The translations under genes and the position numbers were made by a program. DNA of 58,845 nt from Phycisphaerae bacterium. Its GTDB lineage: Bacteria; Planctomycetota; Phycisphaerae; UBA1845. The stretch covers positions 1-58,845 of the forward strand of contig JABWBH010000024.1 in the NCBI GenBank assembly GCA_013360585.1. Reading direction: 5' to 3'. Under the pieces are notes generated by a model that made no database searches, was not told where the DNA came from, and saw only the letters and a program-made list of their open reading frames with translations. Below are positions 15,649-25,047 of this stretch, in pieces (the first letter of the stretch is position 1; every line of letters begins with the position of its first letter).

Positions 15649-15972
15649 TCACTCTCCCTTGCGGAACACCGCGACGATGTCCTCGACCGGAACCACGTAC
15701 AACTGGTTGTCCGGTTCGAAATCCACCGGAATTGCATGCTTCGGATTAAAGAGCACCTTGTCATACTGGGCGAGCGGAAAATCCTCGTCCCGACCCACCT
15801 GTGCGGAAACGGCGACGATCCGCCCCGTCAGGGTCGGAATCTCGACGGAATCCGGCAGTTCGATCCCGCCCTTTGTGCGCTTTTTGTCCTGATCCTTGCG
15901 GATCAGGACGCGCTTGCCCACCGGCTCGACGACCTCAAGTCTCGAGGCTGTGCGCCTGACTGGATTTGACAT
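15649..15972 (-). CDS. GroES-like co-chaperonin domain protein (107 aa)
   Basis: The Cpn10 fold is recognisable: LEVVEPVGKRVLIRKDQD, TKGGIELPDSVEIPTLTGRIVAV (about 31-53), then DKVLFNPKHAIPVDF and VVPVEDIVAVF. The spacing and the GGIELP mobile-loop equivalent match, but the sequence differs from standard GroES, and no groL is adjacent. It may be a specialised or second co-chaperonin. The start at 15972 has GGAGAGCGAG upstream. A divergent gene starts at 16163, so about 190 bases hold both promoters. Confidence 0.85.
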   Translation of the reverse strand: MSNPVRRTASRLEVVEPVGKRVLIRKDQDKKRTKGGIELPDSVEIPTLTGRIVAVSAQVGRDEDFPLAQYDKVLFNPKHAIPVDFEPDNQLYVVPVEDIVAVFRKGE

Positions 15973-16162
15973 GTACACTCGCTCTCCGCGCCGGGCGGGG
16001 ATCGACTCGACCCCTTCCGCCCCGACGCCCGTGGCTGATCTTACCCCGCACCTACCTGAAAAACTACTGCGGAAGGCACGGACCGACGCCTTTACAATTC
16101 CGCGTCGACCGCTCACACTGGTGATCGACAGGAGGTCAGGACCGGCTCAGGGAGATGCGCCG

Positions 16163-16723
16163 ATGTCAACATTCCGAGGCTTGACGGTCGAACAACCGTC
16201 TGAAAGCGTCGTGCGGGAGCCTGCGTCCGCACCTTTCCTTTTCTGGATGCTCGTGCTGCTGGGCATGAGCGGGCTTGCGCCGGCGGTGCTGCTGCCGGAG
16301 TGGCGGGCGTATCAGCACATCCGCGTCACGGAGCAGCGCGAGCAGTTCGCCCGCGAAAGACTTGCGGACGCGGTGGCGGCGGAGCGGCGACTGCTTGACG
16401 GACTGCGGACCGACCCCGCACTGCTTTCGAGGATTGCGCAGCGTGACCTTCGGACGGCGCCGGCGGATGCGGAGGTCGTTCAGGTGCCGGTGGAAGGGCT
16501 GGCGTCGGCCGGGGCGACTCCGGGCTTCCGGCCTGCTCCGGTGGATCCGCCCGCCTGGGTGCGCCGCTGGACGGATCGACTGCCGGTGCTCAATTACGAC
16601 GCGGTGTTCTGCGAGTCCCCGTCGCGTCCGGTGATCATTGCGATGTCGCTGACGCTGATCTGCGCGGCGCTCGTCCTTTACGGACGGGTCCGCAGCGTTC
16701 CGACCCCAGCGGCAAAGAAATGA
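16163..16723 (+). CDS. Bitopic coiled-coil membrane protein (186 aa)
   Basis: A hydrophobic segment (about 24-44, PFLFWMLVLLGMSGL) is followed by a charged coiled coil (about 50-85, TEQREQFARERLADAVAAERR) and then a second membrane segment near the C-terminus (about 156-176). The first half resembles the layout of FtsB/DivIC-type septum proteins, but the second membrane segment and length do not fit, so I leave the function open. GGGAG precedes the start. It may share a transcript with the exported TldD-like gene that follows. Confidence 0.7.
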   Translation: MSTFRGLTVEQPSESVVREPASAPFLFWMLVLLGMSGLAPAVLLPEWRAYQHIRVTEQREQFARERLADAVAAERRLLDGLRTDPALLSRIAQRDLRTAPADAEVVQVPVEGLASAGATPGFRPAPVDPPAWVRRWTDRLPVLNYDAVFCESPSRPVIIAMSLTLICAALVLYGRVRSVPTPAAKK

Positions 16724-16860
16724 CGCCAGCGGACGCGACGTTTTTCGACGATGCCGGGTTGTCATCGGGTCTGCTTCCCTGCACAATTCCTTCGCGGATC
16801 GGGCAGGCGTCGCCGCGCGCCGCCGGCCCGGCGACCCTGGACGGGTTCCGGTCGGGAGAC

Positions 16861-18687
16861 ATGCCCGCCGCCGGGAAACGTATCATGCAGATCGTTCGCT
16901 TGCCGCGATTTCACCCGCAAACCTGCGCCTTCCGGATTGCGGGAGCCATCCTGACCGCCACGGGAATGCTCGCATCCGCTGCGACCCCGGCGCGAGCGCA
17001 ATCCCAGAAGGCGCCGCCCGGCGACCTGCCCCCACTGATGCGCCTGCTCGAGGCGGAACTCGCGTACTCGATGGAGAATCTCCGCACGCCCGAAGGCACG
17101 CGTCCGTATTACCTCGCGTACACGGTCTACGAGGAGCACACCGGCACGGTCGTATGTACACTCGGAACGCTGGCCGCCCGGACCGACGATCACTCGCGCC
17201 AGCTCAACATCGACCTGCGCGTCGGCGACTACGCCCTTGACAACTCGCACCAGCTCCGAGGCCGTGGGGGCACGGCGCGCGGATACTCGGTGACCACGGC
17301 GCAACTGCCCCTCTCCGATGACGAACCCTCGATCCGCCACCTGCTGTGGCTGAATACCGACGCTGCGTTCAAGCAGGCGGTGCAGGTCTTCCAGCAGGTG
17401 CAGACCAACCTTCAGGTCAAGGTCGAGGAGGAGGACCAGTCCGACGACTTCTCCCGTGAGAAACCGTGGACGCGGCTGGATCCGCCCGCTTCCCCGACAT
17501 TCGACCCCGCGTCGTGGACCGACCGGTTGCGCCGCGTGTCCGCTCTGGCGAAGGAGTACCCGACGGTTTATCAGTCGAGCCTCTCCCTCGGCGCCTACGT
17601 CGGGACGACGACGATCGTGACCAGCGAGGGGACGCGCGTGCAATCCTCGCAAACGAGGTACCGGGTCACGCTTCAGGGCGCGACCAAGGCCGACGACGGA
17701 ATGACGCTGTCGCACAGCGACGACTTCAACGCGGCCGGCCCGTCGCGTCTTCCGGACGAGAAAGCACTCGCGGACGCTTTCCGTCGCGTGCTCGACCAGC
17801 TCGTCGCTTTGCGCGCAGCGCCCCTGGCGCAGCCTTACACGGGACCGGCGATCCTGCGCAACCGGGCGAGCGGCGTGTTCTTTCACGAGATCTTCGGACA
17901 CCGCATCGAAGGCCACCGCCAGCGCGACGTTGCCGAGGGGCAGACGTTCACGAAGAAGGTCGGCAAGCAGATTCTTCCGACATTCCTGAGCGTCATCGAC
18001 GACCCGACCCTGCCGAAGTTCGGCGGCATCGATCTCCGCGGACACTACGTCTTCGATGACGAAGGCGTGCCCGCGTCGCGCGTCACGCTGGTCGAAGGCG
18101 GAATCCTGAAGACATTCCTGATGTCGCGCACGCCCGTCGAAGGCTTCCCCGTCTCCAACGGACACGGACGGCGCGCGCCGGGCAACGCCTGCGTCTCGCG
18201 TCAGGGGAACCTCCTTGTCGAGTCCGCGCAGACCGTCTCCTTCGACGAGCTGCGCCGGCGGCTGATCGAGACCTGTACGCAGCAGGGCAAGCCTTACGGG
18301 CTTCTTTTCGAGGATATTTCCGGCGGTTTCACGTTCACCGGACGCGCCGGTCCGCAGAGCTTCAAGGTGCTTCCCGTCGTCGTTTACCGCGTGTATGCCG
18401 ACGGCAAGCCGGATGAACTGATCCGCGGGGTGGACATCGTCGGAACGCCGCTGTCCTGCTTCGAGCGGATTCTGGCGACGGGCGACGATCCGGCCGTGTT
18501 CAACGGGACGTGCGGGGCGGAAAGCGGCTGGGTTCCCGTCTCCGCGATTTCACCGAGCATTCTCGTCGAAAACATCGAGATTGAGAAACGTGAGGTGGAT
18601 CAGTCGCGTCCTCCGGTGCTCCCGCCGCCGGGTGCGTCCGTCGCACGCGCGGGAGGAGACCCCGAGAAGGAGGGGATAAAGAAGTGA
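16861..18687 (+). CDS. Exported TldD-family metallopeptidase-like protein
   Basis: The metal-binding motif [11 protein letters not shown] (from His342, HExxxH) is intact, followed by [14 protein letters not shown] and the TldD-type end ([22 protein letters not shown]). TldD with TldE forms a cytosolic protease that degrades unfolded peptides in other bacteria. This one instead carries a clear signal peptide (after MQIVRLPRF, ending ATPARAQ), so it should act outside the cytoplasm. About 200 extra residues precede the catalytic domain. The start may be 16861 (GGGAG close by) or 16885. It leads a run with a pseudopilin and a motif-less partner. Confidence 0.88.
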   Translation: MPAAGKRIMQIVRLPRFHPQTCAFRIAGAILTATGMLASAATPARAQSQKAPPGDLPPLMRLLEAELAYSMENLRTPEGTRPYYLAYTVYEEHTGTVVCTLGTLAARTDDHSRQLNIDLRVGDYALDNSHQLRGRGGTARGYSVTTAQLPLSDDEPSIRHLLWLNTDAAFKQAVQVFQQVQTNLQVKVEEEDQSDDFSREKPWTRLDPPASPTFDPASWTDRLRRVSALAKEYPTVYQSSLSLGAYVGTTTIVTSEGTRVQSSQTRYRVTLQGATKADDGMTLSHSDDFNAAGPSRLPDEKALADAFRRVLDQLVALRAAPLAQPYTGPAILRNRASGVFFHEIFGHRIEGHRQRDVAEGQTFTKKVGKQILPTFLSVIDDPTLPKFGGIDLRGHYVFDDEGVPASRVTLVEGGILKTFLMSRTPVEGFPVSNGHGRRAPGNACVSRQGNLLVESAQTVSFDELRRRLIETCTQQGKPYGLLFEDISGGFTFTGRAGPQSFKVLPVVVYRVYADGKPDELIRGVDIVGTPLSCFERILATGDDPAVFNGTCGAESGWVPVSAISPSILVENIEIEKREVDQSRPPVLPPPGASVARAGGDPEKEGIKK

Positions 18688-18713
18688 TTGATCGCGGGCG
18701 ACAAGAAGGATCG

Positions 18714-19625
18714 ATGAAGCGGCGCGCGGCGTTCACCTTGATCGAGCTGCTGGTCGTCATCGCGATCATCGGCCTGCTGATATCGATCCTGCTGCCGAGC
18801 CTTCAGGCGGCGCGGCGTTCGGCGCGCGGGCTGCGGTGCGCGACCAACCTGCGTCAGATCGGCGTCGGCTGGACGATCTACGCCGACCAGAACGACGGAA
18901 CCGTCGTCCCGGGTCGTCCCGGGCGCTTCGCCGACGCCAACCGGAACGTGTATTGGGTCGGCAACGGATATCAGTTCCGCCCGCGCTGGTACGTCCAGAT
19001 GGGCGCGGAGGCGGGGTTCTACGCTTTCAACCAGCCCAGCCCCGATCCGGCACAGGACAATCTCAAGCAGGTGGACGGCAACGAAGTGTTCCTCTGTCCC
19101 GAAGTCGCCGAGCGGACGAACAACCGCAATTACGCCTTCGGATACAACTACCAGTTCCTCGGAAACGCCCGTTTCAAGGGCGGATCGGAGTCCAACGGGT
19201 TCATCAATTTCCCGCTCCCGATCGACCGCATCCGCGCGGCGTCCTCGACGGTGATGTGCGCGGACGCGATGGGCACGGCTGCGGGCAAGCCCAGACGAAG
19301 CCGGACCGAGTACCGGACGGACGGTTCGTCGGATGTGTTCGCCTGGGGCAATCATGCGTGGTCGCTGGATCCGCCGCGCCTGACCCCGGAATCGGACTTC
19401 TGCGACGACAACAACCGAGCGCCCGAGCACCGCTCGGCGATCGAGACCCGCCACGGCGCCAAAGCGAACGTCATGTACTGCGACGGTCACGTCGGGTTCG
19501 AGACGTTCGAGTCGCTGGGGTACGAAGCGGGAGCGGACGGCGCGATCGGCGTCGGCACGGGCCGGGCGCACAACCGTTTCTTTTCCGGGACCGGCGAGGA
19601 CGCGGGCCCGCCGCCGATTCAGTAA
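18714..19625 (+). CDS. Pseudopilin-like protein with prepilin signal (303 aa)
   Basis: The N-terminus [20 protein letters not shown] is a prepilin-peptidase signal with a hydrophobic helix of about 20 residues, followed by [20 protein letters not shown]. Near the end is [11 protein letters not shown], the H-x9-DG type signature of planctomycete pseudopilins. Such proteins are abundant paralogues in this phylum. The ATG at 18714 has AAGGA 6 bases upstream; an upstream GTG is possible but would lengthen the leader. It lies between two TldD-family genes on one strand, which may reflect a shared export or processing role (inference). Confidence 0.92.
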   Translation: MKRRAAFTLIELLVVIAIIGLLISILLPSLQAARRSARGLRCATNLRQIGVGWTIYADQNDGTVVPGRPGRFADANRNVYWVGNGYQFRPRWYVQMGAEAGFYAFNQPSPDPAQDNLKQVDGNEVFLCPEVAERTNNRNYAFGYNYQFLGNARFKGGSESNGFINFPLPIDRIRAASSTVMCADAMGTAAGKPRRSRTEYRTDGSSDVFAWGNHAWSLDPPRLTPESDFCDDNNRAPEHRSAIETRHGAKANVMYCDGHVGFETFESLGYEAGADGAIGVGTGRAHNRFFSGTGEDAGPPPIQ

Positions 19626-19666
19626 CCGACGGTCGGGCCGCACTCTGAACCTGAGCGAGGCAGGGC

Positions 19667-21361
19667 ATGTTGCACAGACGGGAAATGATACCCCTGATGT
19701 TTCTGATCGCCGGTGTCGTCGCGCTCCCGGGCGCCGGGGCGACGGCGCAGGACGGATCCCCCGGTTCGGGAAACGTCTCCGACGACGTCGTGCTGCGCGC
19801 GATGATCGCCGAACTGGATCGCTCGATGAAGGAGCTGGTGCTCGGCGGGCTGGAGCGGCCTTACTTCATCCAGTATGTCGTCGAGGACACCGTCGCGCAT
19901 AACGCCTCGGCGAAGTTCGGCGGCGTCCTGTCCTCGGGCCGGACGCACCGGCGTACGCTGAACACGGATGTCCGCGTCGGATCCTACGAACTGGACGACG
20001 GCAACCTCGGGTTCGGCGGGTTCTCCGGCGGGGTGCTGCCGCTGGACGATGACGAGCAGGCGATCCGCCACGCGATCTGGCTGGCGACGGACGCGGATTA
20101 CAAGGTCTCCGTCGAACTTCTCACGCGAAAGCGCGCGGCGCTGAAGGAGATGAACGTCGAGGATCGGCCGAACGACTTCTCGCCCGCGCCCCCGGTGCAG
20201 GTGCTTGATCCGCGCGTGACGCTCGAGGTCGATGGCGCCGCCTGGACGGAGAACATCCGCCGCCTCAGCGCCCGTTTCCTCGATCACCCGCACGTGGACG
20301 ACGCCCAGGTCACCTTCTTCGCCGGACATACGAACCGCACGCTGGTCAACTCCGAGGGCACGCGCTACCGCCACGGCGACACCGGCATCTTCGTCAACGT
20401 CAGCGCTTCCGCCCGCGCCGCCGACGGGATGGACCTCGCCGCCGAGCGCATGTACATCGCCGAAGCTTTCGACCAGCTTCCCTCGCTCGAGACGATGCTT
20501 GCCGACCTCGACGCCCTCGCCGCCGACCTCAAGGACCGCGCCGCCGCCGGAACCCTCGAGCACTACGTCGGGCCCGTGCTCTTCGACGCCGAGGCCGCCG
20601 GCGTCGTCCTCAACGACTTGCTCGCCGACGCACTGGCCGCGAAACCCGTCATCCTCGGATCTCGTTCCGCACAGGATGACACGATGGAAAAGAAGATCGG
20701 GCTGCGGATCCTCCCTCGATTCCTCAGCATCGTGGATGATCCGAACGAGCACTTCTTCGAGGGAACCCTTCTCGCCGGGCACGGCGCCTACGACGACGAG
20801 GCCGTCCGGGCCCAGCGCGTCAGCCTCGTCGAGAACGGCATCCTCAAGACCCTCGTCACCTGCCGCACACCGTCACGCAAATTCAAAGAGTCCAACGGGC
20901 ACGGGCAGGGGCGCTTCGGAACCGTCAACGCCCACGTCGCCAACCTCTTCGTCGAAACCTCAGAGGGACTTACGCAGGAGGAACTCGAAGCCGAACTTCT
21001 TCAGGCCGCCCGCGACGAGGGGCTTGAGTTCGCTCTGCACGTCCGGGCGATCGAGTCCGGTGGCGGGGGGGCGCTCGGCGATCCGCTGCGTGTGGACAAG
21101 GTGTACGTCGCCGACGGTCGGCGCGAGCGCATCCGCGGCGTCGAATTTACCACCGTCGATATCGCGAAGCTCAAGGACATCCTCGCCGCGGGAACGCAAC
21201 GCAAGGTGTATAATGATCTGGGGTTCGGGGCGGGCACGTGCAGCGTCGTTTGTCCGGCGCTGCTCTTCGAGGAGCTGGAGCTGACGCGCGTGGAGCCGCA
21301 GTTCGATCGCCTGCCGATCCTCAAACCGCCGTCGCTGCGGACGGCGAAGACCGTGCCGTGA
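19667..21361 (+). CDS. Exported TldD/TldE-like protein lacking the HExxxH motif (564 aa)
   Basis: It is collinear with the TldD-like protein two genes upstream: a signal peptide (ending GATAQ), SIVDDPNEHFFEGTL, LKTLVTCRTPSRKFKESNGHG and a matching C-terminus. At the place of HEIFGH it reads VVLNDLLADALAAK, with no metal ligands. In the known TldD/TldE pair only TldD has the motif, so this is probably the TldE-like partner of an exported pair. Its stop overlaps the larE start by one base (TGATG), so the two genes are coupled. Confidence 0.85.
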   Translation: MLHRREMIPLMFLIAGVVALPGAGATAQDGSPGSGNVSDDVVLRAMIAELDRSMKELVLGGLERPYFIQYVVEDTVAHNASAKFGGVLSSGRTHRRTLNTDVRVGSYELDDGNLGFGGFSGGVLPLDDDEQAIRHAIWLATDADYKVSVELLTRKRAALKEMNVEDRPNDFSPAPPVQVLDPRVTLEVDGAAWTENIRRLSARFLDHPHVDDAQVTFFAGHTNRTLVNSEGTRYRHGDTGIFVNVSASARAADGMDLAAERMYIAEAFDQLPSLETMLADLDALAADLKDRAAAGTLEHYVGPVLFDAEAAGVVLNDLLADALAAKPVILGSRSAQDDTMEKKIGLRILPRFLSIVDDPNEHFFEGTLLAGHGAYDDEAVRAQRVSLVENGILKTLVTCRTPSRKFKESNGHGQGRFGTVNAHVANLFVETSEGLTQEELEAELLQAARDEGLEFALHVRAIESGGGGALGDPLRVDKVYVADGRRERIRGVEFTTVDIAKLKDILAAGTQRKVYNDLGFGAGTCSVVCPALLFEELELTRVEPQFDRLPILKPPSLRTAKTVP

Positions 21362-22257
21362 TGTCCAACATCCTCCCGATCCCGTCGCCGAACGCGAATT
21401 CCGACGTGCCAACGCCCGCCGGGTTTGAGGAACGCTGCGCCGCTCTTCGCGCCGGCCTGCGCGCGATGCGCCGCGTCGCCGTCGCCTTCAGCGGCGGCGT
21501 GGACTCCGCCCTCGTGCTGCGCGTCGCGCTCGACGAACTCGGGCGCGACAACGTCCTCGCCGTCACCGGACGCAGTGCCAGTTTGAAGCGCTCCGAACTC
21601 GAAGCCGCTGAGGCCCTCGCCCGGTCGCTCGGCGCGGAGCACGTCGTCCTCGACACCTCCGAGTTCGACAACGCCGCGTATCTCGCCAACCCGACGAACC
21701 GATGCTACTTCTGCAAGACCACCTTGTACGAGCACGTTCGTCCGCTGCTGGCGTCGCGCGGGCTGACCACGCTGATCAACGGAACCAACGCCGATGACCT
21801 GACGGATTACCGCCCCGGACTCGCCGCGGCGGACGAACACGGCGTCCGCTCGCCCCTGGCTGAGGCGGGGATGACCAAGCGGGACGTCCGCGAGCTGGCC
21901 CGCCGTCTCGGCCTCGACGTGCATGACAAGCCTGCGTCCCCCTGCCTGTCCAGCCGCGTCCCTTACGGCGAGAGCATCACGCCCGAGAAGCTGCGCCGCA
22001 TCGAGGACGCGGAGGACTATCTCGCGTCGCTGGGCTTCCGTGAAGTCCGCGTCCGCAGCCACGCCGATCTCGCCCGCATCGAAGTCCCCGCGGCCGACCT
22101 TCCGCGCCTCGCGGATCCGCAGATCGGCGCCTGCGTCGCCGCCCGCCTCAAGGCGCTGGGCTTCACCTACGTCACGCTCGACCTCGCCGGATTCCGCAGC
22201 GGCAGCCTCAACGACGTCATCCGCCTCAACCTGCCCGAGCGATCCGGAAGTCTCTGA
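21361..22257 (+). CDS. larE: LarE-type ATP-dependent sacrificial sulfur transferase (298 aa)
   Basis: The PP-loop AFSGGVDSALVLRVAL, the pair CYFCK in PTNRCYFCKTTLYEH, and ASPCLSSRVPYGESI identify LarE. LarE adenylates and thiolates the pyridinium dinucleotide that becomes the nickel-pincer cofactor of lactate racemase and its relatives. In LarE of lactobacilli a cysteine supplies the sulfur; the Cys in PCLSSR is the likely equivalent here. No larA, larB or larC lies in the window. The start at 21361 shares a base with the upstream stop. Confidence 0.9.
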   Translation: MSNILPIPSPNANSDVPTPAGFEERCAALRAGLRAMRRVAVAFSGGVDSALVLRVALDELGRDNVLAVTGRSASLKRSELEAAEALARSLGAEHVVLDTSEFDNAAYLANPTNRCYFCKTTLYEHVRPLLASRGLTTLINGTNADDLTDYRPGLAAADEHGVRSPLAEAGMTKRDVRELARRLGLDVHDKPASPCLSSRVPYGESITPEKLRRIEDAEDYLASLGFREVRVRSHADLARIEVPAADLPRLADPQIGACVAARLKALGFTYVTLDLAGFRSGSLNDVIRLNLPERSGSL

Positions 22258-22402
22258 CGCATCGCCCCGGCGGCTCGGTTGATCCGAAGACGTTCACGCT
22301 CCGCGACGCAGCGTGCCGCGTTCATCGCTAACCCTGAAGGCGGCACGGCGCGTCCTTGTGCTCCGGAGGGGCAGCCCTTGTGCCCCGGAGGGGCAGCCGA
22401 GA

Positions 22403-22430
22403 GTTCCCCAGCGATTTATCGCTGGGGAAC
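22403..22430. repeat. Near-perfect inverted repeat, dispersed-hairpin type
   Basis: Thirteen bases (GTTCCCCAGCGAT) are mirrored exactly after a 2-base centre. The stem lies among other short GC motifs (the CCGGAGGGGCAGCC type occurs twice just before it). I recall similar hairpins between genes in planctomycetes. The region 22258-22815 has no credible gene. Confidence 0.8.
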
Positions 22431-22593
22431 TTGGCGCTGGACCACGCAGGCCCGGAGGGACGGCTGATCGGCGGCACGAGGGGATTCTTGTTCCTCTGAA
22501 ACTTCTTTCGTCCCTCCGGGACTTCGGTTTGTCCGCGCGGGCTTCCCCAGCCCTGGCGGGCTGGGCTGGTTTCTGACGCCCCTGCCGGGGCTG

Positions 22594-22702
22594 GGACTTC
22601 GGAATGATCCTCCGGGGTCAGGACCGCCGGATGACCTTCCGGGGCACGGGACTTCCGGATGATCTTCCGGGATCAGGACTGCCGGATGATCTTGCGGGGT
22701 CA
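22594..22702. repeat. About 27-bp tandem repeat, four copies
   Basis: Four head-to-tail copies occur at 22594-22620, 22621-22648 (28 bases), 22649-22675 and 22676-22702. Each starts GGACT or GGACC and contains a core like CCGGATGATCTTCCGGG, itself partly palindromic. The extra base in copy two breaks any reading frame, so this is not a protein repeat. Confidence 0.8.
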
Positions 22703-22815
22703 GGAAAGCCCGTCGATTTCCCGCGCATGATCGTATGTTCATGCGAACCCAACGCCCGCCAGCCGCAGTCCGGGGGAGACTCAGGTCCACGTCTTACCGT
22801 TTCGACCTTCGATTT

Positions 22816-24060
22816 TCACTTCCCCCACGCCTTCGCCAGCTCGATCAGCATCTTCACCGCCGTCTCCATCTCCTCCAGGCAGGCGTATTCCAGGGGGGAG
22901 TGGAAGTTGTGCATGCCGGTGGAAAGGTTCGGCGTGGGCAGGCCTTTCTCGGTGAGGCGCGAGCCGTCGGTGCCGCCGCGGACGATGTTGAGCTTCGGCT
23001 CGATGCCCAGCGCGCGGAACGCCTCGACCGCCTTGGCGATGGCGCGCGGCTCCTTTTTCAGCCCGTCGGCCATGTTGCGGTACTGCTCGGTTACTTTGAC
23101 CTCGATCTTCGCCCGCGGGTGTTCGGCGCGGAGGGCGGCGGCGATGCCCTCGAGGATGGCTTCCTCCTTGCGAAGGTTGGCGGTGACGAAGTCGCGGAGC
23201 AGGATGCGTGCGCTGGCCTCGGGCACCCCGCCTTCGATCTTGTAGGGGTGCATGAAGCCGTCGCGGCCGTCGGTGGTTTCCGGCGACATGCCCTGCCACG
23301 GCAGACGGGAGATGAACTCCGCGAGAATGCGGATCGCGTTGACCATCCGGCCCTTGCCTTCGGACGGGTGGGTGTTGATCCCCGTCACCGTCACCACCGC
23401 GAGGTCGGCGGAGAAGGTTTCCGCGTCGATGATGCCCTGGGCCTCGCCGTCGAGGGTGTAGCCGACCTGAGCGCCGAGCTGCTTGAGGTCCACGTGATCG
23501 ACGCCGTGGCCGACCTCCTCGTCGCAGGTGAAGCAGATGCGGATGCGGCCGTGGGGGATCGAGGGGTTCTTCAGCAATTCGTCAGCGGCGGTCATGATGA
23601 CCGCGACGCCGCTCTTGTCGTCGGCGCCGAGCAGCGTCGTACCGTCGGTGGTGATGAGCGTCTTGCCTTTAAGCTCGGCCAGACCCGGCGACTCGGCGGT
23701 GCGGATGACGCGTTCCTTGAAGTTGGGGAGCACGATGTCGCGGCCGTCGTAGTTGCGGATGACCTGCGGGTTGACGTTCTTCGCGGTGAACTCGGGCGAC
23801 GTGTCCACGTGAGCGAAGAGGGCGATTGTCGGCGGCTCCCCTTGGCCGCCCGCGCCGCCCTTGACGGTCGCGGGGATCGTCGCGGTGACGATGCCGAACT
23901 CGCTCATGTGAACGTCGGCCGCACCGATGGCTTGAAGCTCGTCGCGCAGGAGCTTGGACAATTCGAGCTGCGTCGCGGTGCTCGGATAAGTCGTGCTCCG
24001 CTCGTCGGCGGTGGTTTCGATTTTGACGTAACGAAGGAAGCGGTCGAGAAGGATGTTCAC
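22816..24060 (-). CDS. pepT: Peptidase T, aminotripeptidase (414 aa)
   Basis: The M20-type metallopeptidase ligands are seen: FAHVDTSPEF (His, Asp), TLLGADDKSG (bridging Asp), FTCDEEVGHG (Glu-Glu), DGEAQG, and LSTGMHNFHSPLEY with the last histidine. Length and N-terminus (LLDRFLRYVKIETTADE) match PepT, which removes the N-terminal residue from tripeptides in the cytosol. The gene is separated from the toxin-like gene by about 31 bases on the same strand, which is probably coincidental. Confidence 0.96.
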   Translation of the reverse strand: MNILLDRFLRYVKIETTADERSTTYPSTATQLELSKLLRDELQAIGAADVHMSEFGIVTATIPATVKGGAGGQGEPPTIALFAHVDTSPEFTAKNVNPQVIRNYDGRDIVLPNFKERVIRTAESPGLAELKGKTLITTDGTTLLGADDKSGVAVIMTAADELLKNPSIPHGRIRICFTCDEEVGHGVDHVDLKQLGAQVGYTLDGEAQGIIDAETFSADLAVVTVTGINTHPSEGKGRMVNAIRILAEFISRLPWQGMSPETTDGRDGFMHPYKIEGGVPEASARILLRDFVTANLRKEEAILEGIAAALRAEHPRAKIEVKVTEQYRNMADGLKKEPRAIAKAVEAFRALGIEPKLNIVRGGTDGSRLTEKGLPTPNLSTGMHNFHSPLEYACLEEMETAVKMLIELAKAWGK

Positions 24061-24091
24061 CGTAGTATTCCCCTATTGATAATTTCCATGG

Positions 24092-24469
24092 TTATTTCCG
24101 CGGCTTTCGGATGGGCAACCGGCGCAGTCGAACCATTCTATCGCCAATAACGACTATCGCTCCAGCGTCCAAGCTCGGCCGAACAGTATCGAGGATGCTC
24201 ATCAGGATCTCGCCCTGCACGAGAGGATCGCCGTTGGTCATTCGGAACAGGATCACGGAGGGGTATTGCCGATTGCTGAATGCGAGCAGCGTTCCAAAAT
24301 CGGCGTCTTGTGTGATGATGATGCGATCATCACGGGATGCGTGATCCAGGATGCCTTCGTCGGCGGCGGTTGCAAGGCCGAGCTCAGCGGCGTGAACTGC
24401 ATCGTGTCCCGCGTCTCGAAGGATTCTCGCGATCTTCCTCGAAACCGGCTGATCGACAATGAAACGCAT
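24092..24469 (-). CDS. DUF5615 PIN-like toxin (125 aa)
   Basis: The pattern FIVDQPVSRKIARILRDAGHDAVH followed by DDRIIITQDADFG is the DUF5615 (Mut7-C-like PIN) signature; the aspartates in IVDQ and QDADFG would bind the metal. Such proteins are presumed RNases and are almost always paired with a DUF433 gene. Here the start lies one base after the stop of the DUF433 gene, an operon-like arrangement. The C-terminus is basic (RLRRLPIRKPRK). Confidence 0.88.
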   Translation of the reverse strand: MRFIVDQPVSRKIARILRDAGHDAVHAAELGLATAADEGILDHASRDDRIIITQDADFGTLLAFSNRQYPSVILFRMTNGDPLVQGEILMSILDTVRPSLDAGAIVVIGDRMVRLRRLPIRKPRK

Positions 24470-24470
24470 G

Positions 24471-24710
24471 TCACGCCCCGGAAGCAGAGGAGATAGGGAT
24501 CAATCTATCCTCCGTCAACTCGGCGGCGTAGTGAAGGGCCTCAGCGATGTCTTCCCTCTCGAGTTCGGGATACGCATCGATGATCTCCTGCGTCGTCATC
24601 CCGCTGGCCAGGCAGCGGACGATCGTGGCGACAGGAATGCGCATGCCGCGGATGCAGGCCTGACCGCCAAGGATTCGAGGATCAAACGTGATTCGTTCGA
24701 GTTCGTTCAT
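24471..24710 (-). CDS. DUF433 antitoxin-like protein (79 aa)
   Basis: The family string FDPRILGGQACIRGMRIPVATIV and the helix TTQEIIDAYPELEREDIAEAL mark DUF433, a helix-turn-helix-like domain that serves as antitoxin to DUF5615-type toxins. The gene is first in the pair, as expected for an autoregulated antitoxin. The C-terminal residues (TEDRLIPISS) could be the toxin-binding tail (inference). Confidence 0.88.
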   Translation of the reverse strand: MNELERITFDPRILGGQACIRGMRIPVATIVRCLASGMTTQEIIDAYPELEREDIAEALHYAAELTEDRLIPISSASGA

Positions 24711-25047
24711 CTGCGAAACATGTCCTACTTTTCGGGAAACCGGGCTTCCCGCGTTCGTTCCTGTTGCTCAACATTGATTATACCTCGGACGAGGACTCAA
24801 ACCAATCTGTTCACGGCGCCGCCAGAACCCGCTCGGCGGTGTGGGAGAGGTCCGTCACTTCCTCGGCTTCCCCGCCGAATCCGTGGTCGATCTTCGGTTC
24901 GACGCCAGCCAGTACACCGGTCTGGAAGGTCCGCCGTCGGAGCGCCAGACCGGTCCGGTCGCCTCGACGGCGACGTCATCGCGGTGGAGGAGGAGGATTT
25001 CGAATCGCGGGTCTCGGGCCTCGGAAAATGAGGCGGCGCCGGGTCCG
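24711..25047. other. Gap without a confident gene
   Basis: The first 90 bases before the DUF433 start are AT-richer and should hold its promoter. The part from about 24800 to 25047 has minus-strand stretches that read like protein in two different frames (HRDDVAVEATGPVW, then EEVTDLSHTAERVLAAP ending at a TGA near 24803). Neither has a start or full length. It could be a decayed gene, and nothing is called. Confidence 0.4.

Noticed and set aside
13844-15892. 682-codon plus-strand frame
   Set aside because: It runs across three well-supported minus-strand genes (S66, BtpA, GroES-like) and reads as Arg/His/Pro-rich shadow.
22403-22430. Inverted repeat as an insertion-sequence end
   Set aside because: No transposase, second copy or flanking target duplication is visible.
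22416-22790. Minus-strand frame over the 27-bp repeats
   Set aside because: The repeat copies are not all multiples of three, so the protein repeats do not stay in register.
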